Source: Streptomyces sulfonofaciens (lineage in GTDB: Bacteria > Actinomycetota > Actinomycetes > Streptomycetales > Streptomycetaceae). From it: 64,000 nucleotides of DNA. Made by a program: the position numbers and the translations under genes. The stretch is from assembly GCF_014656295.1 (NCBI RefSeq), contig NZ_BNCD01000027.1, positions 1 to 64,000 of the forward strand, written 5' to 3'. Shown one piece after another: positions 42,623-50,887 of the stretch; the first letter of the stretch is position 1; each line of letters begins with the position of its first letter. The notes below the pieces were generated by a model that saw only the letters and a list, made by a program, of their open reading frames with translations, was not told where the DNA came from and did not search any database.

Positions 42623-43921
42623 ATGGGAATTCGCTCACTCTCCGTACGCAGCACATCCACCGCCACCAGCGGCCCCGGCCGCGTGCCCGCCTCCGACGGC
42701 CGCGTCCGCAGGCCCCGGGCGAGCCGCCCCGGGTTCCGCCCGTGCGGCGCCCGAGCGCGCCGCCGCCAGGCCATGAGGGAGTCCCTGCTCCTACGCACGG
42801 CCGCCGTCCTCGGGGCGCCCCCCGAGCCGCAGGGTCCATCGGCGACCGAGCCACGGGTGCCCGCCCAGCACCCACCGGCACCGCCGTGCATCGAAAAGGA
42901 CCCGGTCGATGCCCACCTGGTCGATCCCCACCCGGTCGAGCGCTGGTCGGACCCGGAGACGGTGCGCTCGGAGACGGGCCGCCCGGGGGCGGTGCACCTG
43001 GAGACGGTGCACCAGGGCGGGGCCGGCCCGGGCGGCACGGTCCCTGCCGGGGCGGACACAGGAGGGGCGCCCACCGTGGCTTCCGCGACCCCCGAGGCCA
43101 TGACGGGAAGGCCGCTCGGCGCCGTGCCCGCGACGGCCGGCGTGCGGGCTGACGGCGCGGGCGGCTCGTGGCGGGCGCGGTGTACGCGGGCGTCCGCTGC
43201 CGTGCGGGACCGCATGCCGCTCTGGATGCAGGCCCTGCAGGCGCGCTGCGGTCTGGAAGTGCGCAGTGTGATCGCCCTCGTGGTGGTGCTGGTCGCCGCT
43301 GCCGCCTTCGCCGTGCAGCACTTCTGGACCGGCCGCACCCAGCCGGTCAAGGCCCCGGATGTGGTCAGGGCGGCGCCGCCGGAGCCACACCAGGGGCCGC
43401 CCGGTCAGGCACCGGCCGCATCGGGCGCCGCGAGTCCCGCCGCCGGCGCGGGGAACACGATCGTCGTCGATGTGAGCGGCAAGGTACGCAGGCCGGGGCT
43501 CCAGCGGCTGCCCGCGGGTTCACGGGTCGCCGACGCACTGGAAGCGGCCGGCGGAGTCCGCCCGGGTGCCGACACCGACGGCCTCAACCGCGCCCGCCTC
43601 CTGGCCGACGGCGAGCAGGTGGTCGTCGGTCGGCAGGGGCAGGCCGCCGGACCGGTGACGGGTGCGGGTGCCGGTTCTGCCGGCGCGCAGGCGACGTCGA
43701 GCGGCGGCACGGGTGCCGCCGCGCCCGCGGGCCCGGTCAGCCTGAACACCGCCACCCCTGAGCAACTCGACACGCTCCCCGGCGTCGGCCCGGTCCTGGC
43801 CCAGCACATCATCGACTACCGCACCCGGCACGGCGCCTTCCGCTCCGTCGACGAACTCCACGAAGTCAACGGCATCGGCGACCGCCGCTTCGCCGATCTC
43901 CGGGATCTCGTACGGCTATGA
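42623..43921 (+). CDS. comEA: ComEA-like DNA-binding protein
   Basis: A 432-residue protein; ATG 42623 is chosen, a GTG at 42602 being an in-frame alternative, and neither has a good ribosome site. The first 210 residues are cytoplasmic and low in complexity (Pro/Glu/Val/Ala). One transmembrane helix (about 214-233, 'VIALVVVLVAAAAFAVQHF') leads to an SLBB/S1-like DUF domain (about 277-340, 'IVVDVSGKVRRPGLQRLPAG') and two helix-hairpin-helix motifs (about 370-432, 'LNTATPEQLDTLPGVGPVLA'). ComEA binds incoming DNA outside the membrane and passes it to ComEC, whose gene overlaps by 4 bp. The long N-terminal arm is unusual compared with Bacillus ComEA. Confidence 0.92.
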   Translation: MGIRSLSVRSTSTATSGPGRVPASDGRVRRPRASRPGFRPCGARARRRQAMRESLLLRTAAVLGAPPEPQGPSATEPRVPAQHPPAPPCIEKDPVDAHLVDPHPVERWSDPETVRSETGRPGAVHLETVHQGGAGPGGTVPAGADTGGAPTVASATPEAMTGRPLGAVPATAGVRADGAGGSWRARCTRASAAVRDRMPLWMQALQARCGLEVRSVIALVVVLVAAAAFAVQHFWTGRTQPVKAPDVVRAAPPEPHQGPPGQAPAASGAASPAAGAGNTIVVDVSGKVRRPGLQRLPAGSRVADALEAAGGVRPGADTDGLNRARLLADGEQVVVGRQGQAAGPVTGAGAGSAGAQATSSGGTGAAAPAGPVSLNTATPEQLDTLPGVGPVLAQHIIDYRTRHGAFRSVDELHEVNGIGDRRFADLRDLVRL

Positions 43922-46900
43922 GCACCCGGACGACAACCGGTGGCGACCCCCCGGGCGTGGACACGGCTGCCGGCTCCGACGTGATCGCCTGCTCCGATGC
44001 GGCTAGCGGTTCCGATGCGGTCGCCCGCTCCCTCGGGACGACCTCGTCCGCACCGGTGACCGGCCCCGGCCCGTGGGTCCCTGCCGATGCGCTGCCCGGA
44101 GACCGCCCGACGGCAGGCACCCGGGCCGCCCCCACACCGGGTGCCGCCACCGTCGGGACACCGGCACCCGGTCCCTCCGCCGAGCCGGCCGGGGGCGGCA
44201 GGCCGCGCCCCCCTGATCCGGCGGGGGATCCCGGGGATCCGGGACATCCGGACGGTCCGGGAGACCCGGGGACCCGGCCCGCGGTCCACCGCGACGCCCC
44301 CAACCGGCTCGGCGCCTCCCACCCCCGCCAGGAGGGCCCCGCAGACCTGCGGCTGGTCCCGCCGGCCCTGGCGGCCTGGGCCACGGCTGCGCTGACGCTG
44401 CACGCAGCACCGAACCGCGTCCTCGCGGTCCTGGCGGTGTCCACCGCTCTTGCGGCGGCCCTCGCCGTACTGGCAAGGACCCGGCATACAGCGCCGCGGG
44501 GCACGGGACGGCGACCATGGGTGCGGGTGTCCGCGACGGCGACCCTGCTCTGCGTCGCCGCCTCCGCCGCGTCGGCGGCCCTGCACGGCGCCGATCTGCG
44601 GCGCGGCCCCGTCCCGGACCTGGCCCGCCGCTACGCCTTTGCCACCCTCGACCTGGAGGTCACCTCGGATGCGCGCAGGACCCGCCCGCGGGTGACCGGA
44701 GACCATATGGCACCGACGGCGGTCATCCTCGACGCCAGGGCCGTTCGGGTCACGACCACGGACGGCGCGACCCGCATCACCCGGTCCCCGGTCCTGGTGA
44801 TCGCCGACGCATCCGCGAGGGGAGACGAGGAGGCGGCAACCGCGACGGGACGGACCGGGGAGACGTCCGGGACGGGGCCCACCGGGACCGCGGAGGGGGC
44901 GGTGTCCACCGGGAGCGCAGTCAGGCCCGACGCGTCGGGATCCGCCCTGCCCGGCCCGCACCACCCGGAGCCATCGGCCCGCACCGATCCGGACCGCTCC
45001 GGTGCGGGCCCGCCCGGTACGCGGTCGCGGGCGGCCCACACCTCCTGGTCGGACCTGCTGCCCAGTACCCGGGTGCGGGTCCGGGCGCGCCTGGCGCCGC
45101 CCCTGTCCGGCGGTGACCGTGTCGCCGCCGTGGTCCGGGTCGGCCGGGGCGTGGCGCCGAAAGTGGTCCAGGGGCCTTCGGGCCCGCAGGAACTCGCCGG
45201 CAGGCTCCGTGCCGGGCTGCGTACGGCGACCCGGGACCTGGCGCCCGACGCCCGTGCGCTGCTGCCCGGACTGGTGGTCGGGGACACCTCAAGGGTCCCG
45301 CCAGATCTGGACGAGGCATTCGACGCCACCGGGCTGACCCATGTCCTCGCGGTCAGCGGCGCCAACTTCACGATCCTGCTGACCCTGCTGATCGGACCAC
45401 CCGGCCTCGCGCACCGCGCCGAGCGTCGTGGGCTGGCGCCCCGACTGGGCATCGGCCTGCGTGGCACGGCACTGCTCGGCGGGGCGCTGGCCCTGGCGTT
45501 CGTGATGGTGTGCAGGCCCGAACCCAGTGTGCTGAGGGCCGCGGCGTGCGGCGGGATCGCACTCCTCGCCCTCGCCACGGGCCGGCGCAGATCGCTGGTT
45601 CCGGCGCTGGCGGCGGTGGTGCTGCTGCTTGTGCTGTACGACCCGTGGCTGTCACGGAGCTATGGCTTCCTGCTCTCCGTGCTGGCGACAGGGGCCCTGC
45701 TCACGGTGGCCCCCCGGTGGAGGAGCGCACTGCGGGAGCGAGGTGTTCCGCCGCGTGTGGCGGAGGCGTTGGCGGCCGCTGCCGCCGCCGAGGTGGTGTG
45801 CGCACCGGTGCTGGTGGTGCTGGCCTCACGGGTGAGCCTGGTCGCCGTGCCGTGCAATCTGCTGGCGGAGTTCGCGGTGGCCCCCGCCACGGTGCTGGGC
45901 TTCGGTGCCCTGGCGGCGGCACCGGCGGCCATGCCGCTCGCCAGGGCCCTTGCCTGGTGTGCCGGCTGGCCTGCGCGCTGGCTGGCCGGTATCGCCCGGA
46001 CCGGCGCGGACCTGCCGGGCGGCACCGTCGACTGGCCCGGGGGCTGGCGCGGCGGACTGCTGTTCCTTGTCGTGATCGTGGTGGTGGCCGGGGCGGGCCG
46101 GAGGCTGATCAGACACCCCTGGGTGTGCCTGGCCTGTGTCTGCGTCCTGCTGCTGTTCGTCCTGCAGCCGAGACCGCTGCCGCGGGTGCTGACCGGCTGG
46201 CCGCCGCCCGGGTGGCGGTTCGTGATGTGCGATGTGGGACAGGGCGACGCCGGTGTGCTCGCGGCGGGTGACGGCACGGGCGTGGTGGTCGATGCGGGGC
46301 CCGACCCGGTGCGTGTCGACCACTGCCTGCGCAGACTGGGCGTCACCCGTGTCCCGCTGGTGCTGCTCACCCACTTCCACGCCGACCATGTGGCGGGGCT
46401 GCCGGGTGTTCTGCACGGGCGGGAGGTCGGAGCGATCGAGACCACCGGGCTGCAGGAGCCGAGAGGCGAGGCGGAGCTGGTCAGGACTGCCGCGGCGGCC
46501 CGGCACATCCCGGTGACACGGGCCGTGGCGGGGGAGCGGCGGCGGGCGGGGGCGCTGGAGTGGCAGGTGCTGTGGCCACCGTCGGGGCCGTTGCCGGAGT
46601 CCGACGGTCCCAATGACGCGAGCGTCGCGCTGCTGGTGCGCACCGGCGGGCTGCGGTTGCTGCTGCTGGGCGATCTGGAGCCGCCGGCGCAGCAGACCCT
46701 GCTGCGGAGCCCGGCGGGCACGGGCGTTGCGCATGTGGACGTGCTGAAGGTGGCCCATCATGGTTCGGCGTATCAGGACCCGCAGCTCCTGCGGCGGGCG
46801 TCACCTCGGCTGGCGCTGATCTCGTGCGGGGCTGACAACCCCTACGGCCACCCCTCGCCGCGCACGGTCGCACTCCTGCGGGCGGGTGGCGCCAGGGTGC

Positions 46901-46989
46901 TGCGGACCGACGCGGACGGCTCCCTGGCGGTCGTCGGGACGGCGTCGAGCGGGATGAGAGTAGCCGAGTCGTCCGCCCCGCGCTGGTGA
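43918..46989 (+). CDS. comEC: ComEC/Rec2 DNA-uptake channel with metallo-beta-lactamase domain
   Basis: A 1023-residue protein whose ATG overlaps the comEA stop (ATGA). After a Pro/Gly/Thr-rich arm (about 1-130), two hydrophobic helices and an OB-like region carrying a further low-complexity insert (about 300-360), the competence core (about 440-760) has 'LTHVLAVSGANFTILLTLL' and 'RPEPSVLRAAACGGIALLA'. The C-terminal metallo-beta-lactamase domain is complete, with THFHADH near residue 818 and later conserved 'VAHHGSAYQDP'. ComEC translocates single-stranded DNA; natural competence in Streptomyces is not established, so the biological use here is open. The protein is longer than Bacillus ComEC (about 780 residues). 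Confidence 0.93.
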   Translation: MSTRTTTGGDPPGVDTAAGSDVIACSDAASGSDAVARSLGTTSSAPVTGPGPWVPADALPGDRPTAGTRAAPTPGAATVGTPAPGPSAEPAGGGRPRPPDPAGDPGDPGHPDGPGDPGTRPAVHRDAPNRLGASHPRQEGPADLRLVPPALAAWATAALTLHAAPNRVLAVLAVSTALAAALAVLARTRHTAPRGTGRRPWVRVSATATLLCVAASAASAALHGADLRRGPVPDLARRYAFATLDLEVTSDARRTRPRVTGDHMAPTAVILDARAVRVTTTDGATRITRSPVLVIADASARGDEEAATATGRTGETSGTGPTGTAEGAVSTGSAVRPDASGSALPGPHHPEPSARTDPDRSGAGPPGTRSRAAHTSWSDLLPSTRVRVRARLAPPLSGGDRVAAVVRVGRGVAPKVVQGPSGPQELAGRLRAGLRTATRDLAPDARALLPGLVVGDTSRVPPDLDEAFDATGLTHVLAVSGANFTILLTLLIGPPGLAHRAERRGLAPRLGIGLRGTALLGGALALAFVMVCRPEPSVLRAAACGGIALLALATGRRRSLVPALAAVVLLLVLYDPWLSRSYGFLLSVLATGALLTVAPRWRSALRERGVPPRVAEALAAAAAAEVVCAPVLVVLASRVSLVAVPCNLLAEFAVAPATVLGFGALAAAPAAMPLARALAWCAGWPARWLAGIARTGADLPGGTVDWPGGWRGGLLFLVVIVVVAGAGRRLIRHPWVCLACVCVLLLFVLQPRPLPRVLTGWPPPGWRFVMCDVGQGDAGVLAAGDGTGVVVDAGPDPVRVDHCLRRLGVTRVPLVLLTHFHADHVAGLPGVLHGREVGAIETTGLQEPRGEAELVRTAAAARHIPVTRAVAGERRRAGALEWQVLWPPSGPLPESDGPNDASVALLVRTGGLRLLLLGDLEPPAQQTLLRSPAGTGVAHVDVLKVAHHGSAYQDPQLLRRASPRLALISCGADNPYGHPSPRTVALLRAGGARVLRTDADGSLAVVGTASSGMRVAESSAPRW

Positions 46990-47029
46990 GGCGGGGCAGG
47001 AAACCGCACCGCCGACAGGCGACAAGGGT

Positions 47030-47110
47030 GGAAAGTCTTGATCGCTATGAAAAATCATCCAGCCAATTCGAACCATAAGGCGCAAAAATCAGCATAAGTG
47101 CCTGATTTCC
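47030..47110. other. AT-rich patch between comEC and the YceI-like gene
   Basis: In the 60 bp 47041-47100 only 25 bases are G or C, against a genome that is mostly above 70 percent GC. The 262-bp gap also has a TAGGGT hexamer (47184-47189) that might be a -10 box for the YceI-like gene, and the word TCCACAACTGC (47191-47201), also found upstream of comEA. Confidence 0.5.
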
Positions 47111-47251
47111 AGGGTGCGGACCTGCCCTGCCTCGGTCTCCGCAGGAGCGATGGAAGGTATCTTCGCAAAAGTTGATTGCCGGATAGGGTGTCCACAACTG
47201 CACGTTCACAAGTCCTGACGAGTTCTCACATCGCACTGGGGTGTTCGCAAC

Positions 47252-48133
47252 ATGTTCGGCCGCAGGCAGGGCAAGTACACGAACCGCGGGCCGGGAAAAG
47301 GGATCCTCTCGGCCCTTCCGACGCCGCCTGACGCGGGGGTGCTGAGCTGCCGGGTGCTCGACCCCGTCAGCGAGCCCGTGCGGCATGCCGAGTTGGCGGT
47401 CAGCGACACCCTGGGTCGTACGGTCGTCGCAGGGAGTACGGACCCGTACGGTTCGTTCGTGGCCACCGTCCCGGCCGGCGAGTACCGCCTGGCGGTCTCC
47501 GCGGAGGGCTATGCGCCCTACCGTGCGACCGCGACCGTCCCCGAGAGCGGCCTCGCCTCGCTCGGTGACCTCACCCTGCAGATCTCCACGCCTCCCGCGC
47601 TGCCCCTGCCGGGCGACTGGGAGATCGAGCCGGCCCACACCTCGATCGGTTTCACCGCGAGCCGCATCGGCTTCGCACGCATTCGCGGCCGGTTCAACAC
47701 CTTTGCTGGTGCGATACGGATAGCCGACCCCATCGAGCACTCCGCGATGCACGTGGTGATCGACGCCTCCTCGATCGACACCAATGTCGCGGTGCGCGAC
47801 AACCACCTGCGGTCCGCCGATTTCCTCGATGTGCGGCGCTTCCCGACGCTGGAGTTCTACAGCGACCGCTTTGTGCACAAGGGCGGCAGTCATTGGGCCA
47901 TCACCGGCGCACTGTCCCTGCACGGCGTCACCCGTACGGTCACGCTCGACACCGAGTACCAGGGCCTGGGCAGCGGCGTGGAGGGCGAGCCCAGGGCGGC
48001 CTGCCATGCCACGGCCGAACTCCACCGCGACGACTTCACGCTCAGTTGGCAGAGGATGCTGGCCCGTGGCGTCGCGGCCGTCGGCCCGAGCGTCACGGTG
48101 GACCTGGACGTTCAGATCGTGCCCAAGTGGTGA
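47252..48133 (+). CDS. YceI-like protein with carboxypeptidase-regulatory-like domain
   Basis: A 293-residue protein from ATG 47252. Residues about 25-105 resemble a carboxypeptidase-regulatory (Cna-B-like) beta sandwich ('GVLSCRVLDPVSEPVRHAE', 'TDPYGSFVATVPAGEYRLAV'), and residues about 120-293 form a YceI domain, a lipocalin-like barrel that binds isoprenoids, with 'WEIEPAHTSIGFTASRIGF' and 'NHLRSADFLDVRRFPTLEF'. No signal peptide is visible, so it seems cytosolic, unlike E. coli YceI. The fusion is typical of actinobacterial members; ligand and role are not known. Confidence 0.88.
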   Translation: MFGRRQGKYTNRGPGKGILSALPTPPDAGVLSCRVLDPVSEPVRHAELAVSDTLGRTVVAGSTDPYGSFVATVPAGEYRLAVSAEGYAPYRATATVPESGLASLGDLTLQISTPPALPLPGDWEIEPAHTSIGFTASRIGFARIRGRFNTFAGAIRIADPIEHSAMHVVIDASSIDTNVAVRDNHLRSADFLDVRRFPTLEFYSDRFVHKGGSHWAITGALSLHGVTRTVTLDTEYQGLGSGVEGEPRAACHATAELHRDDFTLSWQRMLARGVAAVGPSVTVDLDVQIVPKW

Positions 48134-48289
48134 CCCGCGGCCGGTGCCCCGTTCTCCACCGCGACATGTGCACCGGCTTTCGCGCCGGGGCCTCTGGAGC
48201 CCCCCACCCGGGTCGTCGGTGCCGACCGGATGCCGGGAGAATGCCGTGGTGAGACAAGCGGTGTGTGTGATGCGACTGGTGTGGGGTTC

Positions 48290-48556
48290 GTGGAAGAGCT
48301 GAGCGACGTTGTGAGCGAGGTCAGGCATGTGCTGGTGCTGCCCGACCGTGACGCCGCGGAGGAGGCGGCCGAGGCGCTGGGTGAGCGGTTCGGCCTCGTG
48401 GAGGAACCGCAGTTGAAGCGGGACGCCCTCGCCGGTGAGGACGATGCCGAGGACGTCCAGTGGCTCCTGGTCGTCGAGGATGCCGAGGAGCAGCTCGACC
48501 CCCGGGAGCTGGACGAGTTCGCGGCCGAGTGGGACGGCTGGCGCGAGGAGCCCTGA
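48290..48556 (+). CDS. Small acidic protein, function unknown
   Basis: An 88-residue protein; GTG 48290 gives 'MEELSDVVSEVRHVLVLPDR' and is chosen because upstream codons (48263, 48281) add unconserved residues. About a third of the residues are Asp or Glu, including 'DALAGEDDAEDVQWLLVVED'. The mixed alpha-beta pattern suggests a small cytosolic domain. The compact form and a clean stop support a real gene, but ribosome-site evidence is weak. It lies 156 bp after the YceI-like gene and 313 bp before holA. Confidence 0.65.
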   Translation: MEELSDVVSEVRHVLVLPDRDAAEEAAEALGERFGLVEEPQLKRDALAGEDDAEDVQWLLVVEDAEEQLDPRELDEFAAEWDGWREEP

Positions 48557-48869
48557 GACGCCTGGCTCCGGCCGTGCCGCTCGGCCCTCTCGCTTGGGCC
48601 GCGTCGCTCCGGTGCCCCGCGCCGGCCGGGCCGCACCCGCCCGTCCGCGCGGCCGGGGCATGGGCGGGCCCGCCCGACCGCAGGACGCGATCGGCTGCGG
48701 AGGACGCGATCGGCTCCCGAGGGTGGGGCCGGCTGCGGGGCGTCGGGTCGGCCCGGCAGGGTGGGCAGCGCCGGGCACGGGACCTGCTGCCAGCGCGGAC
48801 TGTCAGCGGGGCCGGTCAGCGCGGACTGTCGGCGGAGCTTGTCAGTGCCGCGTGGGATGCTTGGCGGCG
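48557..48869. other. Spacer before holA with two short direct repeats
   Basis: Direct repeats GGACGCGATCGGCT (about 48682 and 48700) and CAGCGCGGACTGTC (about 48792 and 48818). No gene and no clear promoter hexamers. Confidence 0.4.
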
Positions 48870-49880
48870 ATGGCCAGGAACAGCGAACGCACCGCAGGAA
48901 CCCGCAGGTCCGACACCTCCGACCCGCTGGCGCCGGTCACCGTCGCCGTGGGGCAGGAGGAGCTGCTGCTCGACCGTGCCGTACAGCAGGTGGTCGCGGC
49001 GGCGCGGGCCGCCGACCCGGACACGGACGTACGGGACCTCGCCCCGGACCAGTTGGCCCCGGGCACGTTGGCCGAGCTGACGAGCCCCTCGCTGTTCGCC
49101 GAGCGGAAGGTCGTCGTCGTTCGCCAGGCGCAGGATCTGTCCGCGGACACGATCAAGGACGTCAAGGCGTATCTGGCGGCGCCCGTGCCGGAGATCACAC
49201 TCGTACTGCTGCACGCGGGCGCCGCCAAGGGCAAGGCGCTGCTCGACGCCGCGCGCAAGGCGGGGGCGCGTGAGGTCGCCTGCCCCAAGATGACCAAGCC
49301 GGCCGACCGGCTGGCGTTCGTGCGGGGTGAGTTCCGGGCGCTTGGCAGGTCCGCGACGCCCGAGGCGTGTCAGACGCTGGTCGACGCGATCGGCAGCGAC
49401 CTGCGCGAGCTGGCCTCCGCCGTGGCGCAGCTGACGGCGGACGTGGCCGGCACCATCGACGAGGCGGTCGTCGGGCGGTACTACACGGGCCGGGCCGAGG
49501 CGTCGAGCTTCACGGTGGCCGACCGCGCCGTTGAGGGGCGCGCGGCGGAGGCACTGGAGGCACTGCGCTGGTCGCTGTCGACCGGCGTCGCGCCGGTGCT
49601 GATCACCAGCGCCCTGGCCCAGGGCGTGCGGGCCATCGGGAAGCTGTCCGCGGCCCGGGGCGGAAGGCCCGCGGATCTTGCCCGGGAGCTGGGCATGCCG
49701 CCGTGGAAGATCGACCGTGTCCGCCAGCAGATGCGGGGCTGGACACCGGAGGGCGTCTCGGTGGCACTACGCGCCGTGGCGGAGGCGGACGCGGGAGTGA
49801 AGGGCGGCGGGGACGACCCGGAGTACGCGCTGGAGAAGGCGGTAGTCGCCATTGCCAGAGCGGCCCGCTCCCGGCGTTAG
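48870..49880 (+). CDS. holA: DNA polymerase III delta subunit
   Basis: A 336-residue protein from ATG 48870. It has the clamp-loader delta fold: N-terminal RecA-like domain with 'VTVAVGQEELLLDRAVQQVV', 'PSLFAERKVVVVRQAQDL' and a cysteine-containing 'CPKMTKPADRLAFVRGEF', then helical domain II and domain III ('GMPPWKIDRVRQQMRGWT'). Delta opens the beta sliding clamp and works with gamma/tau and delta prime, encoded elsewhere. holA next to rpsT and lepA is the usual bacterial order; here rpsT is convergent and the gap carries a hairpin. Confidence 0.95.
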   Translation: MARNSERTAGTRRSDTSDPLAPVTVAVGQEELLLDRAVQQVVAAARAADPDTDVRDLAPDQLAPGTLAELTSPSLFAERKVVVVRQAQDLSADTIKDVKAYLAAPVPEITLVLLHAGAAKGKALLDAARKAGAREVACPKMTKPADRLAFVRGEFRALGRSATPEACQTLVDAIGSDLRELASAVAQLTADVAGTIDEAVVGRYYTGRAEASSFTVADRAVEGRAAEALEALRWSLSTGVAPVLITSALAQGVRAIGKLSAARGGRPADLARELGMPPWKIDRVRQQMRGWTPEGVSVALRAVAEADAGVKGGGDDPEYALEKAVVAIARAARSRR

Positions 49881-50090
49881 CGGTTCGGTCGGAGCCCGGG
49901 TCGGACGGCCGGTGTCCGCTGCCCTCGTCGGTGGCCGGTCCGCTCCCGGGCCGGTGGGTGGTCCGCTCCCGGGTCGGGTGGCCGGTCCGCTCCCGGCGTC
50001 GGCGGCACTCGGGAAGCGGTCGAAGCGGTCGAAGCGGTAGACGGAAGCGTGCGGGAGCACAGGACGACGACCGAACCCCGCCACTGACGC

Positions 50091-50138
50091 CAGGAACCCC
50101 CTCCCGGCCCCTGGGGAAGGGGCGGAAAGGGGTTCCTG
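50091..50138 (+). terminator. Hairpin in the holA-rpsT gap
   Basis: CAGGAACCCC (50091-50100) pairs perfectly with GGGGTTCCTG (50129-50138); inner CCCCT/AGGGG complements extend it. Could act on transcripts from either side. Confidence 0.6.
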
Positions 50139-50329
50139 GGACTGCTGCGAGGACCCCGCCGCAGCGTCGTGGCGAACGCGGACGAGTGCGGAGCCCGGGA
50201 TGCCGGTGGGGAGCGGAGGAGAGAGGGCCCGCTCTGGGTCCCGGCCGGCGGTCAGACGTACGGATGACCTGATGATCGGCTAGGCGATCGGACGGCCGGG
50301 CCGGAGCCACGGCCGGGGTCGGTCACCGG

Positions 50330-50347
50330 GCCGCCCGTCTGGGCGGC
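50330..50347 (-). terminator. Hairpin abutting the rpsT stop
   Basis: GCCGCCC-gtct-GGGCGGC: perfect 7-bp stem, 4-nt loop, ending one base before the rpsT stop codon on the minus strand. Confidence 0.6.
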
Positions 50348-50614
50348 TCAGCCCTTGAGGGACGCGACCTTCGACGCCAGGGCCGACTTCTTGTTGGCGG
50401 CCTGGTTCTTGTGGATGACGCCCTTCGAGACAGCCTTGTCCAGCTTGCGCGCGGCGTCGCGCGAGGCGGCCGTCGCCTTCTCGACGTCACCCGCGGCGAC
50501 TGCCTCACGGGTGCGGCGGATCGCGGTCTTCAGGGAGGACTTGACGGCCTTGTTCCGCTGCCGGGCCTTCTCGTTGGTCTTGATCCGCTTGATCTGGGAC
50601 TTGATGTTCGCCAC
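50348..50614 (-). CDS. rpsT: 30S ribosomal protein S20
   Basis: An 88-residue basic protein on the minus strand, starting with a GTG at 50614 (AAAAGG a few nt upstream). The sequence opens MANIKSQIKRIKTNEKARQR, the S20 signature, and is lysine/arginine/alanine-rich throughout. S20 binds 16S rRNA helices 9, 13 and 44 and is a late-binding small-subunit protein; in E. coli its translation is autoregulated. It is divergent from lepA, with a long leader (about 140 nt) implied by the promoter at 50758-50787. Confidence 0.97.
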   Translation of the reverse strand: MANIKSQIKRIKTNEKARQRNKAVKSSLKTAIRRTREAVAAGDVEKATAASRDAARKLDKAVSKGVIHKNQAANKKSALASKVASLKG

Positions 50615-50757
50615 GAAGGAGCCTTTTCAGGATCGAGTTCAGCTACAGAAGATGGATCTTTCACGTGTCCCGTCGGTCGGTCGCCCCGGCTTTGCGTACC
50701 GCGCCGCTCCGCAGAGGGCCCGGGACCCCGGGGGAGGGTCCGAAGACACAGCGGTCC

Positions 50758-50787
50758 AGGCTAGCAGCCGGCGCCCAAGCGGCCCAA
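50758..50787 (-). promoter_or_regulatory. Candidate rpsT promoter
   Basis: On the minus strand TTGGGC (50787-50782), an 18-bp spacer and TAGCCT (50763-50758). The start point near 50751 would leave a leader of about 137 nt. Confidence 0.5.
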
Positions 50788-50853
50788 ACCGGTCGCAGTG
50801 CCCGGCCCGTGGGACGATGGGAGCTGCGTATCGATCTGCCCTCGAACTCATCA

Positions 50854-50875
50854 GAGGCTTGAGAAGCCTCAGGAG
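50854..50875 (+). promoter_or_regulatory. Hairpin and ribosome site before lepA
   Basis: GAGGCTT (50854-50860) pairs with AAGCCTC (50864-50870), loop of 3 nt, and AGGAG (50871-50875) follows at once, 12 nt before the GTG. The stem may influence ribosome access. Confidence 0.4.
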
Positions 50876-50887
50876 ACAGGACCCTGC

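Larger units (their letters stand above)
49881..50347. other. Convergent holA-rpsT spacer with short tandem repeats
   Basis: Three spaced copies of GGTCCGCTCCCGG (about 49936, 49959 and 49983) and three tandem GGTCGAAGC-like units (about 50011-50037). It also holds the two hairpins listed. No gene is supported in it. Confidence 0.5.
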
